The notes under the pieces: generated by a model
What the model was told of the DNA's origin: nothing
The model's database searches: none
What the model saw: only the letters and a program-made list of their open reading frames with translations
NCBI GenBank assembly: GCA_045114455.1
Contig: JBGUKN010000084.1
Coordinates: 1 to 18,334 of the forward strand
DNA: 18,334 nucleotides
From: UBA1732 sp045114455
Lineage (GTDB): Bacteria > Verrucomicrobiota > Lentisphaeria > Victivallales > UBA1829
Direction of reading: 5' to 3'
Shown here: positions 8,382 through 15,289 of the stretch, piece after piece
Layout of the letters: each line of letters begins with the position of its first letter
How positions within the stretch are numbered: the stretch's first letter is position 1
Program-made: the position numbers and the translations under genes

Positions 8382-8917
8382 CCGTTCCCGAGCAGGTTGC
8401 GGAATTGAATTCAAATCAGGGGAAAGCACGTCAGCCCTCCCCTGCAATAACCGTTATTCTGGACCGGCTCCGCAGCGCGCACAACACCGGCAACATCTTC
8501 CGGTTGGCGGAGGCGCTCGGCGCGAAGGAAGTGATCTGCTGCGGCTACACCCCCTGCCCGCCTCATCCGAAGCTCGCGAAGACCGCCATGGGCGCGGACA
8601 CGATGGTTCCGAGCCGTTCGTTTCCGACCGCGCTCGACGCCATCCGCACGCTCCGTGAGGAGACGCCGGGCATCGAGATTCTGGCGGTCGAACCGCTTCC
8701 CGGATCCGTCGACGCGTGGCGGTATCCGTACCGTTTTCCGGTCGCGCTGATTTTCGGCAACGAAGCGCTCGGGATCTCGCCCGAGGCGCTGGATGCCGCC
8801 GACGCGACGGTCGGCCTGCCTATGTTCGGCGAAAAGGCGTCGATCAACGTGGGCAACTGCGCGGCGGTCGTCCTGTACGCCGCGGCCGCGAAATTCCTCG
8901 CAGACACAAGGAGATGA
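8378..8917 (+). CDS. SpoU/TrmH-family RNA 2'-O-ribose methyltransferase
   Basis: This 179-residue protein of the SPOUT superfamily shows all three SpoU motifs. Motif 1 is RSAHNTGNIFRLAEALGAKEV (Asn36, Gly38, Arg42), motif 2 is LIFGNEALGIS (~125-134), and motif 3 is LPMFGEKASINVGNCAAVVLYA (147-168), which forms the trefoil knot that binds S-adenosylmethionine. It methylates ribose in tRNA or rRNA; the exact target cannot be read from sequence. At this length it is close to a bare catalytic domain without an N-terminal substrate-binding domain. The start overlaps the helicase stop (ATGA), indicating coupled translation, and the NAD kinase-like gene follows 4 bp after its stop. Confidence 0.9.
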
Positions 8918-8921
8918 CCCC

Positions 8922-9713
8922 ATGACCATCCGACCCGGCAAAGACTGGAAGTTCTTCCTCTTCGGACAGCATACCGAAGCGTTGCGCGACAACCTGAAAC
9001 GCCGCGGCGTGCGCCTCACGGACAATCCCGACGACGCCGACCTCATCCTGCCCTGCGGCGGCGACGGCACACTGTTCACTGCAGAACTCCGCTGGCCCGG
9101 CCGCCTGAAATATCCAGTGCGCGATTCCGCCACCGCCCCGCTCTGCCCGAAACATGGCCTCGACACCCAGCTGGACGCGTTTTTCGCGGGCAACCTGAAG
9201 ACGACGCGCCTGCCGAAGCTCTCCGGGCGTGCGAACGGACGCGAGCTTTTCGCCATCAACGACATCTTCCTGCACAACCGGATGCCCGTGACCGCGCTCC
9301 GCTACAGCGTCTCCATCGACGGCGCCATGTACGCCCGCGAGGTCGTCGGCGACGCCGTCGGCGCGGCCACCATTCACGGCTCGACCGCGTACTACCGCAG
9401 CATCACGCACAGCATCTTCCGCACCGGCATCGGACTGGCGTTCAGCAACAGCACCGAGCTGGTCAACCACCTGGTCCTGCCCGAAAACTCGCTCATCCGC
9501 ATCGACATCCTGCGCGGGCCCGCCGTCATGGTCGCCGACAATTCCGAGGAGACCGTGCTCGTCGAAGTCGGAGGATTCGCCGAACTCTCCATGTCCGACA
9601 GGTTCACCGACATCCTCGGACTCGACCTCTTCATGTGCTCCGAATGCCGCCGTCTGCGCCACACGCTCCGCGACTCCACGCGCTTCATCGGCGGCGGCGA
9701 GGGAGGCCGTTGA
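8922..9713 (+). CDS. nadK: NAD kinase-like protein
   Basis: This 263-residue protein carries the NAD kinase signature GGDGT at residues 46-50, a central NDIFLHN resembling the conserved Asn-Glu region, and GDAVGAATIHGSTAYYRS, matching the family's glycine-rich GSTAY motif. NAD kinase phosphorylates NAD to NADP in the cytosol. The N-terminus is short and the region after GGDGT diverges from well-studied enzymes. A Cys-rich MCSEC near the C-terminus is not typical. An AAGGAG site 8 nt upstream fixes the start at 8922. It lies 4 bp after the RNA methyltransferase and 2 bp before coaB, so the three are probably co-transcribed. The family is confident; activity is inferred. Confidence 0.85.
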   Translation: MTIRPGKDWKFFLFGQHTEALRDNLKRRGVRLTDNPDDADLILPCGGDGTLFTAELRWPGRLKYPVRDSATAPLCPKHGLDTQLDAFFAGNLKTTRLPKLSGRANGRELFAINDIFLHNRMPVTALRYSVSIDGAMYAREVVGDAVGAATIHGSTAYYRSITHSIFRTGIGLAFSNSTELVNHLVLPENSLIRIDILRGPAVMVADNSEETVLVEVGGFAELSMSDRFTDILGLDLFMCSECRRLRHTLRDSTRFIGGGEGGR

Positions 9714-9715
9714 CC

Positions 9716-10354
9716 ATGCGGATCCTCGTCACCGCGGGCCCGACGCGCGAAGCCGTCGACGCCGTCCGCTTCCTCTCCAACAAATCGACCGGCAAAATGG
9801 GCTACGCCATCGCGGCGGCCGCCGTCGAGGCCGGGCACGACGTGATCCTGGTCTCCGGCCCGGTCGCGCTCACGCCGCCGGACGGCCTGCTGGAATTCGT
9901 TCCGGTCGTCTCCGCCGCCGACATGGCGGAAGCGGTCAAGTCCCGCGCCGCCGCCTGCGGCATGGTCGTGATGTGCGCGGCCGTGGCGGACTACACCCCG
10001 GCGCATCCGGTCGAAAGCAAACTGAAGAAAGCCGACGGCAATCTCCTCCTCGAGCTGAAGCGAACCGAGGACATCCTGAAGACGCTCGGACAGAACAAGC
10101 CCGCCGGTCAGATCCTGGTCGGATTCGCCGCGGAGACCGACGATCTGGAGCAGTACGCCCGCGCCAAGCTCGCCGCAAAGAACCTCGACTGGATCGCCGC
10201 GAACGACGTTTCCCGCCCGGATCGCGGTTTCGCCGCCGGGACCAACGCCGTCACGCTCTTTGCCGCCGACGGCCGCCGGTTCGACCTCCCGCTCCAGAGC
10301 AAGGACGCCATCGCAAAAGAAATGCTGGCGATCCTGCTGCCCTCCCCTCGCTGA
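9716..10354 (+). CDS. coaB: Phosphopantothenate--cysteine ligase, stand-alone CoaB
   Basis: This 212-residue enzyme joins 4'-phosphopantothenate with cysteine in coenzyme A synthesis. Family motifs are TAGPTREAVDAVRFLSNKSTGKMGYAIA at residues 6-33, AAVADYTP at 88-95, the KLKK loop at 102-105, GFAAET at 136-141 and ANDVS at 162-166. In most bacteria CoaB is fused behind a CoaC decarboxylase domain as a ~400-residue CoaBC protein. Here the flavin-binding CoaC half is absent and nothing resembling it is adjacent. A GGGAGG site 9 nt upstream sets the start, 2 bp after the NAD kinase-like stop. CoaC is presumably encoded elsewhere. Confidence 0.92.
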   Translation: MRILVTAGPTREAVDAVRFLSNKSTGKMGYAIAAAAVEAGHDVILVSGPVALTPPDGLLEFVPVVSAADMAEAVKSRAAACGMVVMCAAVADYTPAHPVESKLKKADGNLLLELKRTEDILKTLGQNKPAGQILVGFAAETDDLEQYARAKLAAKNLDWIAANDVSRPDRGFAAGTNAVTLFAADGRRFDLPLQSKDAIAKEMLAILLPSPR

Positions 10355-10365
10355 AAGTCCGCACG

Positions 10366-11037
10366 ATGACGGCCCCGTTTTCGAGCTTGCGGACGAAGTT
10401 GCGCGCCTGGCGCGAGAACCGTCTCGACCGGAAGATCGGCGGCATCTCCCTCGCCGAAGTGCGCGAATCGCGTTTCCAGGACCTCGGCGCATACCCGACC
10501 ATGAGCGCGGAGTACGGCGCGATCGAAATGATGTTCCGCGACTTCCCGCTGGACGAAAACGACGTCTTCGTGGACGTCGGCTGCGGATTCGGGCGCGTCA
10601 TCAGCTGGCTCCTGCTCAAAAAGGCCCCGTGCAAAAAGTATTATGGCGTCGAGCTCGACCCGAACGTCGCCGCGATCGCAGAAAAGAGGTTCAAAGACTA
10701 TCCGCAGGTTTCCATTTTGAACGGGAACATCCTCGACGTGCTGCCGCGCGACGGCACGGTCTTCTGGCTCTACAACCCGTTCGACGTCTGCGTGCTGGAC
10801 GCGTTCCTCTCCAGGCTCGAATCCGGCCGCGAGACGAAAGCCTATGTGATGTATTACTGCGACTACCGGGCGTTCGCGCTGGAGGGCCGCCGCAACTGGA
10901 ACCGTCTGCTGAAGGACGCCTGGCGCAACCCGCCCGAAAAGCCGCTCCCGTGGTCGATCTGGCTGTACCAGCCCGACTGGAATCGCCCCAGGCCAGGACA
11001 AGTCCTGGACTGCGGTAGTGCTCTCAGCTTCGCTTGA
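10366..11037 (+). CDS. Class I SAM-dependent methyltransferase, altered C-terminus
   Basis: This 223-residue protein has a Rossmann methyltransferase core: motif I VDVGCGFGR (69-77), the acidic end of strand 2 in YYGVELDP (92-99, Glu96), NGNILD (119-124) and WLYNPF (134-139). The VDVGCGFGR...LYNPF arrangement matches a family of small class I methyltransferases of unknown substrate. The start lies 11 bp after coaB without a strong ribosome binding site, making it the last gene of the operon. From about residue 207 onward (PRPGQVLDCGSALSFA) the reading frame runs through a cluster of DNA palindromes. These last ~17 residues are probably not part of the ancestral fold and may have replaced the original C-terminus. 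Confidence 0.82.
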   Translation: MTAPFSSLRTKLRAWRENRLDRKIGGISLAEVRESRFQDLGAYPTMSAEYGAIEMMFRDFPLDENDVFVDVGCGFGRVISWLLLKKAPCKKYYGVELDPNVAAIAEKRFKDYPQVSILNGNILDVLPRDGTVFWLYNPFDVCVLDAFLSRLESGRETKAYVMYYCDYRAFALEGRRNWNRLLKDAWRNPPEKPLPWSIWLYQPDWNRPRPGQVLDCGSALSFA

Positions 11038-11113
11038 GCACACACACGAAGTGTGCCGGGCAGTGCGCGGCTGACGCTCGCGCACGAAATCGCCTTGAGC
11101 TGATCAACTGCCC
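10993..11113. repeat. Array of palindromes/hairpins, REP-like
   Basis: Four perfect or near-perfect inverted repeats lie in ~120 bp: CCAGGAC/GTCCTGG (10993-11008); GTGCTC/GAGCAC (11018-11041) with an inner AGC/GCT closing a TTC loop; CACAC/GTGTG (11043-11055); and GTGCGCG/CGCGCAC (11063-11085). A larger pair, GGGCAGT (11058-11064) and ACTGCCC (11107-11113), encloses the last hairpin. The second hairpin follows GTAG (11015-11018), the head tetranucleotide of many bacterial REP elements. The array covers the methyltransferase 3' end and most of the gap to the convergent exported-protein gene. No typical U-tract follows, so it is not a textbook terminator. Confidence 0.75.
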
Positions 11114-11133
11114 CACATCCTTCTTCGCGAGGC

Positions 11134-12177
11134 TTATTTTTCCGGTTTCCTTGCAGGCGCCGCGGACTTCTCCGGCGATTTCGCGGAAGAAGCTTTTGCG
11201 GCAGGCTTCGCCGCGGGGAGCTCGCTCGGAGTCGGCGGGATCTTGAACGTCTCGGGCTTAACCCCGACGGATTCGACGACAACAATCTTCGTGTCGAGGT
11301 CCGCGGAAACGATCCGGTACGTCTCTTCTCCGGTCTTTCTCGAACCGAGTTTGAACGTGTCTCCGACCTGCCCGGTAATCGCTTTGCCGTCAAGGGCATT
11401 GAGGAACTTCACGCGGTACAGGGGGTCGTAGATGGGCTGTCCGGGACGGCAGGGGATGCGTTCGTCCCTGTCGGTGCGCCGAATATAGACAACGGGGGAA
11501 TCGGTCCGCGTTTTTTCATCGTGAACGAGTTCGATGTCAACGATGCGGAAGGAGTCAAGCTTCATGATCAGGATGCCGCTGTTGATGCGTAGAAATTCGA
11601 CTTTCCTGTTGCCGTTCCGGACCACATTGAAAGCGGCTTCCCAGTTATATTTATCCCCTCTGTACAGGTTGCCGACGTAGGAAAGCTCCATGTCGGCAAA
11701 ACGCTGGCGGCTGACGGAGGAGACGTAGATCTGCGTGATGTACTTCGGATGGCTGAGCGGATCGAGGGGATCGGTTTCGGCCCTGTATTCCTGAAGCAGA
11801 CTGAACCCGTCGGCGTCCTCGTCCGATTCGGGGGCCGCGAAACGCGCCGAGACGTTGTACTTCTTCTCCCATTCGTCCGGGATGCCGTTGGAATTCAGGT
11901 CGGAGCGGTCGGACATTTCGGCCGAAGTCTCCGGGAACTTTTCCAGAATGGCCTCGATGATCTCCCTGTCCGTTTTGCCGCTCCTCGCGATCTTTTCGAG
12001 TTCCTCCAGCGCCAGCTTCCGGGCGATGGAGTCCGGGTTGGAATACTTCTTCTCGATGATGTTCTGCGCCGCCTCGACAACGTCCAGCAGATTCTCCGCC
12101 CAAACGGGAACCGACGCCGCCAGGCACAGCGCAAGGCAGAACAGAATGGAAACAGGAACGCGTCTGATGTGTCTCAT
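11134..12177 (-). CDS. Exported protein with calcium-loop (thrombospondin type 3-like) motifs
   Basis: This 347-residue protein has a signal peptide (basic MRHIRR, hydrophobic ~10-22, cleavage likely after VWA at 27). A charged helical region (~28-90) leads to two Asp-rich loops, DLNSNGIPDEWEKKYN (~93-108) and DEDADGFSLLQEY (~119-131). These resemble thrombospondin type 3/EF-hand-like calcium-binding repeats common in exported proteins of PVC bacteria. The rest (~145-305) looks beta-rich, and the last ~40 residues are Ala/Lys/Pro-rich. The layout recalls pilus-system or cell-surface proteins of Verrucomicrobia and Lentisphaerota, but I cannot assign a function. AGGAG lies 8 nt upstream of the ATG. 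It is a single-gene unit, convergent with the methyltransferase. Confidence 0.8.
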   Translation of the reverse strand: MRHIRRVPVSILFCLALCLAASVPVWAENLLDVVEAAQNIIEKKYSNPDSIARKLALEELEKIARSGKTDREIIEAILEKFPETSAEMSDRSDLNSNGIPDEWEKKYNVSARFAAPESDEDADGFSLLQEYRAETDPLDPLSHPKYITQIYVSSVSRQRFADMELSYVGNLYRGDKYNWEAAFNVVRNGNRKVEFLRINSGILIMKLDSFRIVDIELVHDEKTRTDSPVVYIRRTDRDERIPCRPGQPIYDPLYRVKFLNALDGKAITGQVGDTFKLGSRKTGEETYRIVSADLDTKIVVVESVGVKPETFKIPPTPSELPAAKPAAKASSAKSPEKSAAPARKPEK

Positions 12178-12253
12178 AATATTACTCCTGACAGGGAATT
12201 GCCGATTTCTCCGGTTCGTCGGGCGGATATCCGCCGAAACGCCGGACGGTTAT

Positions 12254-12282
12254 ATTATACCGCAAAACCGGGAAAAAGAGAA
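12254..12282 (-). promoter_or_regulatory. Candidate promoter of the exported-protein gene
   Basis: A perfect TATAAT -10 hexamer reads on the minus strand at 12259-12254, about 77 bp upstream of the ATG at 12177. The -35 at 17 bp is weak (TTCTCT, 12282-12277), so an activator or another element may compensate. Confidence 0.5.
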
Positions 12283-12321
12283 GAGAGAAAATCGACATTT
12301 CGTAAAAAAAGCAGAAACGGC

Positions 12322-12340
12322 TCGGGCCGTTCGGGCCCGA
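12322..12340. other. GC-rich inverted repeat in the gap between two minus-strand genes
   Basis: TCGGGCC (12322-12328) and GGCCCGA (12334-12340) form a perfect 7-bp stem with a 5-nt GTTCG loop. It lies between the GH127 terminator and the promoter of the exported-protein gene. On the minus strand a run of seven T follows after a gap of about 13 nt, so it could be a second weak terminator or an operator. Confidence 0.45.
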
Positions 12341-12380
12341 TGCGCGCGTCTCCTTACGCTGCCTGCATGATCCGACGACG

Positions 12381-12412
12381 AAAAAGCCCCGCGCAGAGTT
12401 CTGCACGGGGCT
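12381..12412 (-). terminator. Rho-independent terminator of the GH127-type gene
   Basis: Read on the minus strand, AGCCCCG and GCAG pair with CTGC and CGGGGCT around a 4-nt AACT loop, with one mismatch in the stem. The last T of the stem begins a run of five T. It lies 25 nt beyond the stop codon of the arabinofuranosidase gene. Confidence 0.9.
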
Positions 12413-12436
12413 GCCGTTATCCGTCGAACGTGTCGA

Positions 12437-14335
12437 TCACTTGTTCAGCGGGAGGTAGGCGGAGTAGTGCTCGTGGTAGATGTTGAAGAGCGGCATCAGA
12501 GTGAATTCGCCGGTCGTGCTCTTCGCGGTGAACTCGCCGAAATTCTTTCCGGGCTTGAACGCCTTGATCGCGGTCTCGGCGTCGGCGGCGTCCACGGTCG
12601 GGATCGGCTCACGCGTTTCGCCGCCCCACTGGTCGCGGTAGCGGCGCAGAGCCGGGTTGGGTCTTCCTTCGGCGGGCGGGATCACGGCGGCGAGGAGCAG
12701 CGGGCCGTAGAAGAACGCCACGTGCTTGCCGTCGGGGAGCGCCTCGCTGTACAGCGGGAACTCGAATTCGACCTGGACCTTGTCATCGTCCTTCCAGGTG
12801 CGGTTGACCACGACGTAGCCGCGTTCGTCGGCGTCGGCGCTCACGGCGGAACCGTTGACCTTCACGGTCATCTGCTTCGCCCAGACGGGCCTGCGGAGGT
12901 CGAGCGCGAACTTTCTGGACTTCTTGAGGTCGAGGCTGATCTCGGCGGTCTTCGACAGCGGGAACGTCGAATTGATCTTGAGCTCAAGACCGAGTCGGGC
13001 GTCCTTCAGTTCGGCGGCCCAGTACTGGTTCACGGCCACGGACGCGCCGTCGGTGGCGAAGCTGATCTCGGTGTAGCGTTCCGGGTTCTCCATGCCGGAT
13101 CCGACGCAGCACCACCATGAGTCGAACTCGGTGGAGAAAACTTTGTAGTGCGGCGAGCCGAGGGAAAGGAAGTAGCCGTATTCGCCCGGTTCCTTGCCGA
13201 TGTTGGCGGCGATGTGGTTCAGCGTCACCTTCTCGGCGAAGTCCATCGGCTTCGTGTTCTGGTTCCACTCGAAGACGTGCTGGGCGATCTTCACCATGTT
13301 GTAGGAATTGCAGGTCTCGGCGGTGTTCGGCTTCAGCGTGCGCGCCACGTCGTTCATGTCATAGAAATGTTCGCTTTCGCTGTGGCCGCCGTTGGCGTAG
13401 GACCGCTTTGTGGAGACTTCCGTGAAGAAGTACTCGGCGCCGGTCCTCGCCTTCTCGTCGCCCTCGACCTCGTACAGGCGCGCCAGGCCGGCGATCTTCG
13501 GGATCTGCGTGTTCGCGTGGATGCCATTGAAGATGTCGCGCTGCTCCTCCATCGCGCCGAGGATGCGGTTGTCGAAGAAGAAGCGGCGTCCGGCCTCGGA
13601 ATACTTCTTGTCGCCGGTGTCCGTGGTGAGGTCGACCATGACTTCGAGCATGCCGCCATGCTCGGCGCGGAGCATGTTCTGCACCTGGTCGGCGTTGAGG
13701 TTGCTCAGGGCGGCGATCACGCGGTCCGCGAGCTTCTGTTCCACGTCGAGCGCCTTCTTGTTTCCGGTCAGTCGGTAGGCGTCGCGGAGACCGGCGAAGA
13801 CCTTGTGAATGGAGTAGAACGGCACCCAGACGCCGTTCAGGTTGAACGGCTGCGGACGGACCGTGCCGCGTTCGAGCTGGTTCAGCCAGCCTTCGTCCTC
13901 GGCGTGGACGTATCCGGTGCCGAGCTTGTCCTGGCATTTCGCGAGCTCGTCGACGATATAGTCGGCGCGTTCCTTCGCCTTCGCGTTGCCGCCGTGCGCG
14001 TACGCCATGGCGAGCGCTGAGAGGTAATGCCCCAGCGAATGCCCCGCGATGTCGCGCGCTTCCCAGCCGCCGTAGGGCTTCGCCTTTGGCTCCAGTCCCG
14101 CCACGGTCAGGAATTTCGACAGCAGGGCGTCGGGGTTCAGCGTTTCCAGCAGGAATTTCTCGTTCACCTCTCTGCGGTCGGCAAGCGGGCCGTCTTCAAG
14201 CTCCGTCGCGCTGGACGGGTAGAAGGTCAGTTTTCCGGGGACGGGCGCGGGCTCTTCGTCGGCGGAGGCGCAGCTCGCGACGGCTGCTGTTGCCGCGCAG
14301 ATCGCGGCGGCGGCAAGGACTGCTGCATGTTTCAT
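12437..14335 (-). CDS. GH127/GH146-type beta-L-arabinofuranosidase lipoprotein (DUF1680)
   Basis: This 632-residue protein starts with a lipoprotein signal peptide (hydrophobic 4-20, lipobox VASC with Cys22), so it is probably anchored to a periplasmic or outer membrane surface. The large domain matches DUF1680, whose members release beta-L-arabinofuranose from plant glycans and glycoproteins. Residues matching the zinc-thiolate catalytic site are visible: ETC at 340-342 (Glu340, Cys342), adjacent Cys409-Cys410 in SWWCCVGSG, and Glu322 in GGHSESEHF as possible acid/base. The GGxSxxEHF pattern may favour GH146 over GH127. I chose the ATG at 14335, which has AGGAG 9 nt upstream and begins the signal peptide; an in-frame ATG at 14356 would add seven residues. 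It is monocistronic, with a strong terminator. Exact substrate is not determined. Confidence 0.9.
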   Translation of the reverse strand: MKHAAVLAAAAICAATAAVASCASADEEPAPVPGKLTFYPSSATELEDGPLADRREVNEKFLLETLNPDALLSKFLTVAGLEPKAKPYGGWEARDIAGHSLGHYLSALAMAYAHGGNAKAKERADYIVDELAKCQDKLGTGYVHAEDEGWLNQLERGTVRPQPFNLNGVWVPFYSIHKVFAGLRDAYRLTGNKKALDVEQKLADRVIAALSNLNADQVQNMLRAEHGGMLEVMVDLTTDTGDKKYSEAGRRFFFDNRILGAMEEQRDIFNGIHANTQIPKIAGLARLYEVEGDEKARTGAEYFFTEVSTKRSYANGGHSESEHFYDMNDVARTLKPNTAETCNSYNMVKIAQHVFEWNQNTKPMDFAEKVTLNHIAANIGKEPGEYGYFLSLGSPHYKVFSTEFDSWWCCVGSGMENPERYTEISFATDGASVAVNQYWAAELKDARLGLELKINSTFPLSKTAEISLDLKKSRKFALDLRRPVWAKQMTVKVNGSAVSADADERGYVVVNRTWKDDDKVQVEFEFPLYSEALPDGKHVAFFYGPLLLAAVIPPAEGRPNPALRRYRDQWGGETREPIPTVDAADAETAIKAFKPGKNFGEFTAKSTTGEFTLMPLFNIYHEHYSAYLPLNK

Positions 14336-14690
14336 GTCTTGGTTCTCCTGATTCATGCGTGTGGTTGACAGGTTGAAAAAAAGAATGTGCTACGTTCGAA
14401 TCGGACGCGGGACGATACGCCGCACAAACATGCGGACATCCTTCCCGTTCAGAGATAATATACTGTAAAACCTGAAATATGCTATTCCCTTTTCGGGAAA
14501 AAATATATATTTTTTGATCATTTTTCCGAATCGGGGAAACAGACGCCGATACCTAACGCAAAGCCGCAGGAACATCAAACCGGGCTCTGGTCCTTCACCG
14601 TTTATTCCGCCCCGGACGAAGCTTCCGTTTTCGCGGGGAATTCCCCATCCGTGTCGTATTCCGACAGATGCCTGTCGTGCATCGCCCCTT

Positions 14691-14705
14691 GTGAACACGG
14701 TTCAC
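14691..14705. promoter_or_regulatory. Palindromic operator candidate
   Basis: GTGAAC-N3-GTTCAC is a perfect 6-bp dyad. It lies about 10 bp downstream of a minus-strand TATTAT -10, close to the expected transcription start, which is a typical repressor position. Perfect symmetry and size fit a dimeric regulator, but no regulator gene is in view. Confidence 0.5.
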
Positions 14706-14714
14706 TTTCAAAAT

Positions 14715-14742
14715 ATAATAGCATGCAAACTCGAAAAATCAA
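14715..14742 (-). promoter_or_regulatory. Candidate promoter for the GH127-type gene
   Basis: On the minus strand, TTGATT (14742-14737) and TATTAT (14720-14715) are separated by 16 bp. Transcription would start near 14708, beside a palindromic operator candidate, and run toward the arabinofuranosidase gene with a leader of about 370 nt. The local AT-richness reduces certainty. Confidence 0.42.
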
Positions 14743-14816
14743 ACGGGAAAGCCTCCTCGACGGGTTCCGACGATATGTCATGGAGGACTTTTTCCTGATT
14801 TTTTTCACAAACGGGC

Positions 14817-14845
14817 TTGAAAAAGGTCCGGTCGGGATGTATATT
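14817..14845 (+). promoter_or_regulatory. Promoter of tRNA-Phe
   Basis: TTGAAA (14817-14822) and TATATT (14840-14845) are separated by 17 bp, placing the transcription start a few nucleotides before the mature tRNA 5' end at 14860. Confidence 0.75.
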
Positions 14846-14859
14846 AGATGTTATCCTGT

Positions 14860-14935
14860 GGCGGGGTAGCTCAGTTGGTAGAGCAACGGATTGAAAATCC
14901 GTGTGTCACCAGTTCGATCCTGGTCCTTGCCACCA
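14860..14935 (+). tRNA. tRNA-Phe (GAA)
   Basis: The 76-nt cloverleaf has an acceptor stem GGCGGGG/CCTTGCC with two G-U pairs, a D-arm GCTC-AGTTGGTAGA-GAGC type, and anticodon loop TTGAAAA with anticodon GAA for phenylalanine. The T-arm is ACCAG-TTCGATC-CTGGT, and a genomically encoded CCA occupies 14933-14935. It is a single tRNA flanked by its own promoter and terminator. A 13-nt part of its variable loop and T-arm (14902-14914) is repeated in the downstream intergenic DNA. Confidence 0.97.
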
Positions 14936-14948
14936 TTTGCTATGTCAG

Positions 14949-14975
14949 GCCCGATGAATTCCATCGGGCTTTTTT
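14949..14975 (+). terminator. Rho-independent terminator of tRNA-Phe
   Basis: GCCCGATG (14949-14956) and CATCGGGC (14962-14969) form a perfect 8-bp stem with loop AATTC, followed by six T. It begins 14 nt after the tRNA CCA end. Confidence 0.95.
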
Positions 14976-15000
14976 CATTTTTCCCCCACAAATCTGAACT

Positions 15001-15103
15001 CAAAACTGCTATCGGTGTCATATATCACTCCGCTTTCGGATCCGGTTTTGGGTCCCGAAATCGCCATTTTGCTCAAATTTCTATGGGCCATATAGCAGTT
15101 TTG
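15001..15103. repeat. 12-bp inverted repeat bounding a 103-bp segment
   Basis: CAAAACTGCTAT (15001-15012) and ATAGCAGTTTTG (15092-15103) are perfect inverted copies with 79 bp between them. A GTGTCA word lies just inside the left arm, and another begins on the last base of the right arm. Confidence 0.85.
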
Positions 15104-15184
15104 TGTCACTTTGCATGACCCGATTAAGCTCAAAATACCGCCTTAGTTCGAAAATCGCGATAGTGCACATGCATTCAAAGAAAC

Positions 15185-15289
15185 AAACTGGTGACACATA
15201 ATCGAATGCCTATCTTCTTAGCTCAAACCGGGACTCCCCAAAGCCTTTTTCGACGTCATTCGCATAATCAGGACATGTGTCACCAGTTT
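15185..15289. repeat. 15-bp inverted repeat bounding a 105-bp segment
   Basis: AAACTGGTGACACAT (15185-15199) and ATGTGTCACCAGTTT (15275-15289) are perfect inverted copies. Their shared core TGTGTCACCAGTT is identical to bases 14902-14914 inside the tRNA-Phe gene, in direct orientation at 15276 and inverted at 15186-15198. Confidence 0.88.

Larger units (their letters stand above)
14336..14859. other. Intergenic region between GH127-type gene and tRNA-Phe
   Basis: No convincing gene is seen in these 524 bp; two frames of about 100 codons lack ribosome binding sites and have atypical Arg/Pro-rich composition. The region contains a small TTCCC/GGGAA hairpin (14485-14499) next to an 18-bp A/T palindrome (14498-14515), a perfect dyad at 14691-14705 near minus-strand promoter hexamers, and the tRNA promoter at 14817-14845. 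If the minus-strand promoter is real, the GH127-type mRNA has a leader of about 370 nt that could hold regulatory structure. Confidence 0.6.

Noticed and set aside
10993..11113. Hairpin array as a simple bidirectional rho-independent terminator
   Set aside because: None of the stems is followed by a T-run on either strand, and the number and arrangement of hairpins exceed a normal terminator.
14390..14698. 102-codon minus-strand frame upstream of the GH127-type gene
   Set aside because: It starts with GTG without a ribosome binding site inside the operator candidate and has Arg-rich, non-family composition; it probably lies in the mRNA leader.
14514..14798. 94-codon plus-strand frame upstream of tRNA-Phe
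   Set aside because: No ribosome binding site, unusual Pro/Ser/Arg composition and no recognisable motif.
14891..15118. 75-codon plus-strand frame beginning inside tRNA-Phe
   Set aside because: It overlaps the tRNA and its terminator, so it cannot be a real coding gene.
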